Shown here: positions 7,887 to 12,545 of the stretch, one piece after another
Position numbering within the stretch: the first letter of the stretch is position 1
Layout of the letters: each line of letters begins with the position of its first letter
DNA from: Thermohalobaculum sp039026295
Lineage (GTDB): Bacteria > Pseudomonadota > Alphaproteobacteria > Rhodobacterales > Rhodobacteraceae
Direction: 5' to 3'
NCBI GenBank assembly: GCA_039026295.1
Contig: JBCCMP010000111.1
Span: forward strand, 1 to 12,545
Length of the DNA stretch: 12,545 nt
The notes under the pieces: generated by a model
What the model saw: the letters and a program-made list of their open reading frames with translations, nothing else
Told to the model about the DNA's origin: nothing
Databases searched by the model: none
Translations under genes and position numbers: made by a program

Positions 7887-8246
7887 ATGAAAGACTTGAT
7901 TGCGCCGATCGTTGACGAGGCCACGCCGCAAGAGGCATGGGGCGTGCTCGCCCAGGATCATTCCACCATTCTGGTCGATGTCCGCTCTCGTCCGGAATGG
8001 ACCTTTGCGGGCCTGCCGGACCTGACCGCCATCGGGCGCGACTTGGTCACCGTCGAATGGGAGACCTGGCCAACAATGGCCCCCAATCTCGGCTTCCTCT
8101 CAGATCTTGAACAGGAACTGGATGTTACGAAGACGACCCGAATCTTCTTCATGTGCCGCGCCGGGTCGCGATCGATCAACGCCGCGCGAGAGGTTGCCCG
8201 TCAGATGCATGCCCGCGGACGCGATGTTCACGTGACGAACATCTGA
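7887..8246 (+). CDS. Rhodanese-like sulfurtransferase, cut short by an in-frame TGA
   Basis: A 119-residue single-domain rhodanese. It has the CH2A-like segment V-D-V-R-S-R-P-E-W at 30-38 and the active-site loop C90-R-A-G-S-R with catalytic Cys90 after F-F-M, so it should carry a persulfide and transfer sulfur in the cytoplasm. The start at 7887 has AGGGGAT upstream at good spacing. Family members with D-L-T-A-I-G...V-E-W-E-T-W-P-T-M-A-P-N continue past this point with E-G-F-E-G...V-N-G-W-K-x-x-G-L-P-W. Here a TGA (8244-8246) replaces the residue just before E-G-F-E-G, and the expected ending follows in the same frame to 8336. The product either lacks its C-terminal strand and helix or is completed by readthrough. 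It is divergent from the TIR-TPR gene. Confidence 0.85.
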   Translation: MKDLIAPIVDEATPQEAWGVLAQDHSTILVDVRSRPEWTFAGLPDLTAIGRDLVTVEWETWPTMAPNLGFLSDLEQELDVTKTTRIFFMCRAGSRSINAAREVARQMHARGRDVHVTNI

Positions 8247-8336
8247 GAAGGTTTCGAAGGTGATCAGGACGACAAGGGACAGCGGGGCAAAGTGAACGGC
8301 TGGAAGGCCGCCGGTCTGCCATGGCGCCAGGCCTAG
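8247..8336 (+). pseudogene. Orphaned C-terminus of the rhodanese, in frame after the TGA
   Basis: Reading on in the same frame after the TGA gives 29 residues, E-G-F-E-G-D-Q-D-D-K-G-Q-R-G-K-V-N-G-W-K followed by A-A-G-L-P-W-R-Q-A, and then TAG at 8334-8336. This is the normal ending of this rhodanese subfamily, so the full gene would encode about 149 residues. No frameshift is needed; a single base change would restore it. No start codon or ribosome binding site is placed to express this piece alone. Confidence 0.8.
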
Positions 8337-8350
8337 GCGTAAAGTCTAAT

Positions 8351-8386
8351 CAGCTGCTCATGAAGCTTTGCCTTGGTGAGCAGCTG
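8351..8386. terminator. Perfect 10-bp stem-loop between convergent genes, possible two-way terminator
   Basis: CAGCTGCTCA (8351-8360) and TGAGCAGCTG (8377-8386) are perfect inverted repeats around a 16-base loop. The stem lies in the 3'-3' gap between the rhodanese reading frame (ending 8336) and the metallopeptidase gene (ending 8440). Neither side has the strong T-run expected of an intrinsic terminator: downstream on the plus strand is TCCCAGAAAAAA, and on the minus strand ATTAGACTTT. It may stabilise mRNA ends, terminate weakly, or be a protein binding site. Nothing else is recognisable in 8337-8436. Confidence 0.45.
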
Positions 8387-8436
8387 TCCCAGAAAAAATC
8401 ACGCACAGCGCCAAGCCGCGACGCGCACGCTTCGCG

Positions 8437-9738
8437 CTATCGAACATTTGCCTCGTTAAAATGGTGCAACGGGTTCCAAAGAACGTCGATTGCCTTGAGC
8501 GCGTTGAACAACCGTGGCTGACGGCGGCGCAGCAGACGCACATGTGATCGGTTCATCCCGATATCCAGAAAGGCTTTCGCCGATAACTTTACCGGTACGC
8601 TGTTCTGGTGGCTGTGGCGGATCCGGTCCAGGCCGCGCTCGGACCGATAGATATTCGTGATCAGTATGGCCATAAACTCATTCATCTCATTCGGACCGCG
8701 CCAGTGTTTGTGGCGGTCATGTTGCGCCGGACGCTCATCATCGTGGTGAAAACGGCTCTGGGTTTTATATCGCCGTCCTTGAAATGGTACGCGGCGGCGC
8801 AATTTCTGGCCCGAGACCCGGAACAATACGTGGACCAGTTCATGGGTCAGGACAAAGCTTGGCCCGAGCCCCTCCCAATCGTTGTTCTCCACGCAGCAGG
8901 TCAAACTGTTGAGCGCAGGGTCCCAGCCGCCCCAGTGCGACGGCGTAAACTCTACAAGCGCGGGTTTCGGACCGAACAAGGGCGGACGCACGTTCTTGAT
9001 GACCGTCCGATTTCTTCGGTGCACTTCTATCACTTCGGGCAACTGTTCCAACTCGGACACCTGAGCGTTCGGATCATCGCCGCTCTCCTCACAAAAGTAG
9101 GGAATGATAAGGATATCCTTTGCCACCGGACTGCGCTGGATCTCTGCCAGCAACGCACCACCGGTTTCACTGGATTTCACTGCTAGCAGAGCAGAAATGA
9201 CGTCGCGCTGATACCGTCGGACAACAGTGTGGCCGCGGATGCGGGCCGCGATCCGCTCACGTGCCTCGCGGCGCAGGCGCCGTGCTTCAGCTTCTGGGTC
9301 GAGGTCAGGATCGACCATCGAGTCAAGCGGCCCGGTCAACCGGCGATACAATTCCCTGCCAAGCGCCGAACCACCAATCTTCAATCCGAACGCCTGTACC
9401 TGCATGTCGTCCCATGCGTAAGGCTCGACGGGCGCCTTCGGCACAGGCTTGCAAAAGGGTGGCGACAACTCAATGCGCGACTCCGATACACGTGGCAGAC
9501 CATTGACAAGCCCATAGACTCCAAAACTGATCTGCTGCGCCAGAGCTGCGGTCAGCCGCGCATCATCGGCACGACATAGCCCACCAAACCCGAGGCGCTC
9601 CATTACGCTGCGCACCTTCGTTGGACTGCCGATTGCTCGCAGCGAGGACAGCGTTGAATGCAGGTCGGCGGACGATTTCCGTCCAGCATCACCGTCCAAC
9701 AGCAGGTGCATTCGATTTCCTGAATCAAGTCCGAACAT
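8437..9738 (-). CDS. Putative HExxH zinc metallopeptidase, effector-like
   Basis: A 433-residue protein (from ATG 9738). Near the C-terminus, V-L-T-H-E-L-V-H-V-L-F carries the zincin motif: His299, catalytic Glu300 and His303. About 50 residues on, N-E-M-N-E-F-M-A-I-L-I-T-N-I-Y-R-S-E (351-368) offers Glu351 or Glu354 as the third zinc ligand, as in gluzincin- and M91-like toxin peptidases. Residues 1-260 match no family I know; 145-185 are Arg-rich and helical (R-R-L-R-R-E-A-R-E-R-I-A-A-R-I-R). There is no signal peptide or membrane segment. The C-terminal 100 residues are strongly basic. I chose ATG 9738 because AAGGA sits eight bases upstream; an in-frame GTG at 9765 would add nine residues. 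A role in inter-bacterial or host conflict is inferred from the motif pattern and the neighbourhood, and could be wrong. By eye it is less GC-rich than the dddP genes. Confidence 0.7.
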   Translation of the reverse strand: MFGLDSGNRMHLLLDGDAGRKSSADLHSTLSSLRAIGSPTKVRSVMERLGFGGLCRADDARLTAALAQQISFGVYGLVNGLPRVSESRIELSPPFCKPVPKAPVEPYAWDDMQVQAFGLKIGGSALGRELYRRLTGPLDSMVDPDLDPEAEARRLRREARERIAARIRGHTVVRRYQRDVISALLAVKSSETGGALLAEIQRSPVAKDILIIPYFCEESGDDPNAQVSELEQLPEVIEVHRRNRTVIKNVRPPLFGPKPALVEFTPSHWGGWDPALNSLTCCVENNDWEGLGPSFVLTHELVHVLFRVSGQKLRRRVPFQGRRYKTQSRFHHDDERPAQHDRHKHWRGPNEMNEFMAILITNIYRSERGLDRIRHSHQNSVPVKLSAKAFLDIGMNRSHVRLLRRRQPRLFNALKAIDVLWNPLHHFNEANVR

Positions 9739-9746
9739 CAAATCAG

Positions 9747-9751
9747 TCCTT
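9747..9751 (-). promoter_or_regulatory. Ribosome binding site favouring ATG 9738
   Basis: The minus strand reads AAGGA here, eight bases before the ATG at 9738. The upstream GTG at 9765 has only a GAGG at a tight four-base spacing, so 9738 is preferred. Confidence 0.5.
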
Positions 9752-9759
9752 TTGAAATC

Positions 9760-9771
9760 GGCCACGTGGCC
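9760..9771. promoter_or_regulatory. 12-bp palindrome upstream of the metallopeptidase gene
   Basis: GGCCACGTGGCC is a perfect palindrome about 22 bp upstream of the preferred start codon, spanning the alternative GTG. It could be an operator. About three perfect 12-bp palindromes are expected by chance in a window this size, so support is weak. Confidence 0.2.
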
Positions 9772-9881
9772 TCGTAAAAATCAGTCCATCAAAGATCTCC
9801 GCATTCAATGACGGCAGGGTAGGGACACCGCGCGCTTTTCGTCAGTGGCAATCACTACAATTTATGGTTGTTTGTCTTTAA

Positions 9882-9908
9882 GGCATTATCGCAAATCGCG
9901 AATATGCC
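9882..9908. promoter_or_regulatory. Imperfect dyad in the metallopeptidase/dddP copy 2 intergenic region
   Basis: GGCAT-N2-TCGC and GCGA-N2-ATGCC arms face each other across a five-base centre. It sits midway in the long divergent gap between the metallopeptidase gene and dddP copy 2. A regulator site is possible; the arms are interrupted, so confidence is low. Confidence 0.25.
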
Positions 9909-9960
9909 TGATGTTGGCGGTTTTCACTCCGACGGCAAGGATGCTGATCATCCACTGTCG

Positions 9961-9970
9961 AAGTCGACTT
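9961..9970. promoter_or_regulatory. 10-bp palindrome AAGTCGACTT
   Basis: A perfect palindrome just upstream of the GCCATACG repeat cluster. Palindromes of this size occur by chance about a dozen times in such a window; it is listed because of its position. Confidence 0.15.
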
Positions 9971-9972
9971 TC

Positions 9973-10029
9973 CTGTCGGGCAGATAGCCATACGCAAGCC
10001 ATACGCTTGCCATACGGCTTGTCCGACAG
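9973..10029 (+). promoter_or_regulatory. Nested inverted repeats enclosing the GCCATACG cluster
   Basis: The outer arms are CTGTCGG (9973-9979) and CCGACAG (10023-10029). The inner arms are CAAGCC (9995-10000) and GGCTTG (10016-10021). On the right side the two stems are separated by one base, so they could stack in RNA with a 15-base bulge on the left. This is either a structured leader of dddP copy 2 or a composite operator; it ends 80 bp before the start codon. Confidence 0.4.
9987..10016 (+). repeat. Three direct repeats GCCATACG with 11-bp period
   Basis: Exact copies lie at 9987-9994, 9998-10005 and 10009-10016, each 11 bp from the next, which places them on one face of the helix. They are followed by CAAG, CTTG and GGCTTG respectively. 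They end 93 bp before the dddP copy 2 start. A fourth copy lies at 11439. This arrangement is typical of cooperative binding by a transcription factor, probably an activator at this distance. Confidence 0.65.
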
Positions 10030-10109
10030 CGCAAACGCGACCTTGGCGCGCCGCAAACTGACAAGCGACAGGCCTTTGATCCGCCACTCTGATCGAGACG
10101 GAGGCCAGA

Positions 10110-11423
10110 ATGAACCAGCATTTTTCCGACACCCGCAAGATCAACCCGGTCCGCCCGGATGGCTCACCCGACGACAATGACCGCGCTGAAATCGGCCCCA
10201 CACCGCTGGCCTTTGCAGAATGGGCCGCGGCCGGTCTGGAAGCACCCAGTCTCGCCGGCATGCGCGCCTGGCGGCATCGCCGATTGGTCAGCGGCATCAA
10301 TCGGCGCGACTACGGTGGGGCGCTGTTTTTTGACCCGCTGAACATTCGCTACGCAACCGACAGCTCGAACATGCAGCTCTGGAACACCCACAACGCCTTT
10401 CGGGCCGTCTTCGTCGGTGCCGATGGCCACATGGTTTTGTTCGACTACAAAGGGGCCGCGAACTTTCTCAGTGATTTCAATCCGTTGGTCAACGAAGTAC
10501 GGGGCGGTGCTTCGATGTTCTACTTCGTCAACGGCGATAAGGAAGATGAAGACGCAGGCGGTTTCGCCGCCGAGATCCGTGATCTGATCGTCGAGCATGG
10601 CGGCGGCAACATGCGCCTTGCCATCGACAAGATCGCCATCTCAGGCTTCCGGGCCTTCTCGGCCGCTGGCTTCGAGATCGAGCATGGCGAAGAACTTTCG
10701 GAAAAGTCCCGCGCCATCAAAGGCCCGGACGAGATTAAGGCGATGCGCTGCTGCATCCACTCGACAGAGGTCTCGATTGGCCTGATGGAGCAGGCAGCCG
10801 CCCCAGGCATGACCGAAGATGACGTCTGGGCCGTGATGCACGCCGAAAATATCCGACGCGGTGGTGAGTGGATCGAATGTCGTCTCCTGGCATCCGGCCC
10901 CCGCACCTACCCGTGGTTTCAAGAGTGCGGCCCACGCATCATACAGAACAATGAAATTATCGGCTATGACACTGATTTAGTTGGGCCTTATGGACTCTGC
11001 GCTGACCTCTCACGCACATTCTGGATAGGCGATAAAGAGCCACCACAGGACATCAAGGATGCCTTTCGGTTCGCGGTCGACCACATTCACGAGAACACCG
11101 AACTGCTCGCGCCCGGCAAGTCTCTGAAAGAGATCACGTTCGGCGGTCACCAGCTTGAGCCTGAATGGGTGGATGGACGGTACAGCTGCAAGATGCACGG
11201 GGTCGGCCTCTGCGATGAATGGCCGATGATCGTCTACCCCGAGGACTGGCGAGAGGGGGCATTCGATTATGTCCTGGAGCCCGGCATGATGCTCTGCGTC
11301 GAAGCGCTGATCGGCTCGGCAGAACTGGGCTGCTCCATAAAGCTGGAAGATCAGGTACTCATCACCGAAGACGGTGTTGAAAACATGACTAAATTTCCTT
11401 TCGACAACAGGCTGCTGAATTAG
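10110..11423 (+). CDS. dddP: DMSP lyase DddP, copy 2 (M24 metallopeptidase fold)
   Basis: A 437-residue DddP homologue. By eye it is closer than copy 1 to characterised roseobacter DddP, for example in A-E-N-I-R-R-G-G-E-W-I-E-x-R-L-L-A-S-G-P-R-T and W-F-Q-E-C-G-P-R-I-I-Q. Metal ligands are Asp287, Asp289, Asp299, His363, Glu398 and Glu413; Tyr358 and the proposed catalytic base Asp369 sit in Y-S-C-K-M-H-G-V-G-L-C-D. All are shifted by eight from the published R. lacuscaerulensis numbering as I recall it. The reaction is cleavage of DMSP to dimethyl sulfide and acrylate. The start has GGAGG six bases upstream and the same M-N-Q-H opening as copy 1. Three GCCATACG repeats lie upstream, so it is probably controlled differently from copy 1. 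An FAD oxidoreductase gene follows after 42 bp on the same strand. Confidence 0.92.
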   Translation: MNQHFSDTRKINPVRPDGSPDDNDRAEIGPTPLAFAEWAAAGLEAPSLAGMRAWRHRRLVSGINRRDYGGALFFDPLNIRYATDSSNMQLWNTHNAFRAVFVGADGHMVLFDYKGAANFLSDFNPLVNEVRGGASMFYFVNGDKEDEDAGGFAAEIRDLIVEHGGGNMRLAIDKIAISGFRAFSAAGFEIEHGEELSEKSRAIKGPDEIKAMRCCIHSTEVSIGLMEQAAAPGMTEDDVWAVMHAENIRRGGEWIECRLLASGPRTYPWFQECGPRIIQNNEIIGYDTDLVGPYGLCADLSRTFWIGDKEPPQDIKDAFRFAVDHIHENTELLAPGKSLKEITFGGHQLEPEWVDGRYSCKMHGVGLCDEWPMIVYPEDWREGAFDYVLEPGMMLCVEALIGSAELGCSIKLEDQVLITEDGVENMTKFPFDNRLLN

Positions 11424-11438
11424 CGCGGGCTCGACACC

Positions 11439-11454
11439 GCCATACGTCTTGTAC
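11439..11454 (+). promoter_or_regulatory. Fourth GCCATACG site, between dddP copy 2 and the FAD oxidoreductase
   Basis: GCCATACGTCTTGTAC matches the third upstream copy with its flank (10009-10024, GCCATACGGCTTGTCC) at 14 of 16 positions. It lies in the 42-bp gap before the oxidoreductase start. A shared regulator of both genes is the simplest reading. Confidence 0.5.
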
Positions 11455-11465
11455 ATCATTGATTG

Positions 11466-12545
11466 ATGCAAGGTCCGCTTCACCCACGCATGTATGACAC
11501 CGCCACATGGCCGGACAGCTGGTGGCGTGCGTCCGCCCCGTCGTGGACAGGGCCTGCCCCTTTGGACGGGGATCACCGCACAGATGTCGCGATAATTGGC
11601 GGAGGATATGCAGGCCTTTCGACCGCCATCGGACTGGCCGACGCAGGTATCGGCGCGACAGTTCTGGACGCGGCCGAAATCGGCTGGGGCGCGTCGGGTC
11701 GAAACGGCGGGATGGTGGGATATGGCGGATACAAGGCTTCCGTCCGAACCTTGAAGCGCCGTCACGGGGCCGAAGAATGCGACAGGTTTCAGACAGCTTT
11801 ACGAAGCGGTATCGATTGGGTGCGACAGTTCTGCGAAGAGGAAGGACTGCCGGTTCAGGGTGTGGCAGAAGACATCTATGCGCATTCTCCTCAAGCCTTT
11901 ATCGAACTGATCAGTGGCCATAATTCTCATACAGATCAAAGCGTTATCCCGCCATCTGATAGCAAGGACATGGCTCGGCATGGCGGGATCCGGATTGCAC
12001 CCAGCTTTGGCATTCATCCCCTGCGCCTGGTCCGCGCTCTTTGCGACAGGGCGGTTGCGAACGGCGCTCGGGTCGCCCCAGCCTCTGAAGTCACAGCATG
12101 GCACCGCGAGAACGGAAAACATCGGCTGATTACACCGGCCGGGTCTGTCACAGCTGACCGGGTCGTCGTGGCAACGAACGGGTTTGCGCCGGACGGCCTG
12201 CACCCAGGCATCGATGGCCGGGCTGTACCTGTGATCTCGAACATCGGCGTCACACGGGTTCTGACCAATGACGAGTGCGCCCGCCACCCCTGGCTGGGCG
12301 ATGACCCCGTTGCAGACAGCAAGAACCTCTTGGTCTATCTGCGCCTGCTGCCAGAAAAGCGATTGCTGTTCGGCATGCGCGGTGATTTGACCGGCGCGCC
12401 TCGATCATCTGATGCGATGCGCAATCAACTGACGTGGCGGCTGGCAGATTGCTTCCCCGGCTTTGCGGGCATCCCGCTGGACTACTTCTGGAACGGCCCG
12501 ATTTGTGCCACGGCCAGCTATACCCCTTCGGTCGGGCCCCTGCCC
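11466..12545 (+). CDS. FAD-dependent oxidoreductase, DAO family (C-terminus beyond window)
   Basis: The first 360 codons of a PuuB/OrdL-type (COG0665) flavoprotein amine or amino-acid oxidase; usual length is about 420-460, so roughly the last 70-90 residues are missing at the right edge. Residues 41-52, V-A-I-I-G-G-G-Y-A-G-L-S, form the dinucleotide-binding GxGxxG loop, with Asp68 at the end of the second strand. G-A-S-G-R-N-G-G-M at 75-83 is the family flavin-contact motif, and V-V-V-A-T-N-G-F-A occurs in the middle. Such enzymes oxidise C-N bonds of secondary or primary amines or amino acids (sarcosine, glutamylputrescine and similar) with release of aldehyde or keto product. The substrate is not predictable here. 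Two in-frame ATGs are possible, 11466 and 11490; neither has a clear ribosome binding site and a TGA at 11460 blocks anything longer. It follows dddP copy 2 and shares its GCCATACG motif. Confidence 0.85.
   Translation, partial: MQGPLHPRMYDTATWPDSWWRASAPSWTGPAPLDGDHRTDVAIIGGGYAGLSTAIGLADAGIGATVLDAAEIGWGASGRNGGMVGYGGYKASVRTLKRRHGAEECDRFQTALRSGIDWVRQFCEEEGLPVQGVAEDIYAHSPQAFIELISGHNSHTDQSVIPPSDSKDMARHGGIRIAPSFGIHPLRLVRALCDRAVANGARVAPASEVTAWHRENGKHRLITPAGSVTADRVVVATNGFAPDGLHPGIDGRAVPVISNIGVTRVLTNDECARHPWLGDDPVADSKNLLVYLRLLPEKRLLFGMRGDLTGAPRSSDAMRNQLTWRLADCFPGFAGIPLDYFWNGPICATASYTPSVGPLP

Larger units (their letters stand above)
9766..10109. other. Long divergent intergenic region
   Basis: This 344-bp stretch has no coding-like frame on either strand and is less GC-rich than its surroundings. 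It must hold the promoters of the leftward metallopeptidase gene and the rightward dddP copy 2. It contains the imperfect dyad at 9882-9908, the palindrome at 9961, and the GCCATACG cluster with nested inverted repeats. No -35/-10 pair could be assigned with confidence. Confidence 0.6.

Noticed and set aside
7719..7961. Minus-strand open frame of 80 codons in the TIR/rhodanese divergent gap
   Set aside because: No ribosome binding site at its starts, no recognisable family, and it overlaps the well-supported start of the rhodanese gene.
8608..9186. Plus-strand open frame of 192 codons opposite the metallopeptidase gene
   Set aside because: It is antisense to the HExxH gene and has no domain of its own.
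9987..10016. CRISPR array or plasmid-type replication iterons
   Set aside because: Units are only 11 bp, with no spacers of CRISPR length; there is no replication initiator gene nearby, and the position before dddP with a matching site at 11439 fits an operator better.

Overview
The window looks like a chromosomal segment of a marine alphaproteobacterium of the Roseobacter group (Rhodobacteraceae). It is GC-rich and densely packed. It carries two paralogues of DddP, the M24-fold enzyme that cleaves dimethylsulfoniopropionate (DMSP) and is typical of roseobacters, plus family members common in that group: a DUF3445/HODM haem protein, a PuuB/OrdL-type FAD oxidoreductase and a YceI protein. No rRNA, tRNA, CRISPR array, transposase or integrase was seen.

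Layout. Bases 1-3643 are read leftward: a SAM-dependent methyltransferase and a DUF3445 haem N-demethylase-like protein (overlapping by 4 bp, GTGA), then a thiolase, then the N-terminal part of a secreted YceI protein that runs off the left edge. Bases 3788-5760 are read rightward: a small predicted secreted protein of unknown function, then the first dddP copy. Its 3' end overlaps by 31 bp the end of a leftward gene for a 642-residue zinc ribbon-TIR-TPR-zinc ribbon protein (5730-7658). Divergent from this is a small rhodanese gene (7887-8246) that stops at an in-frame TGA although its conserved C-terminus is still present in the same frame up to 8336. A perfect 10-bp stem separates it from a leftward gene for an HExxH zinc metallopeptidase-like protein (8440-9738). 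A 344-370-bp intergenic region full of repeats then leads to the second dddP copy (10110-11423) and a truncated FAD-dependent oxidoreductase (11466 to the right edge).

How it may work together. Both DddP copies keep every residue I can map to the published DddP active site (three Asp, two Glu, one His as metal ligands, the catalytic Asp and the Tyr), each at a constant offset from the published numbering, so both could be active lyases producing dimethyl sulfide and acrylate. Only the second copy is preceded by three GCCATACG repeats spaced exactly 11 bp apart. A fourth copy, in a 14/16 matching context, precedes the FAD oxidoreductase. This suggests that dddP copy 2 and the oxidoreductase share one regulator and that copy 1 does not. 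The segment between the two dddP genes (TIR-TPR, broken rhodanese, metallopeptidase) has a different, accessory character and may be a conflict or defence insertion. That reading is inference.
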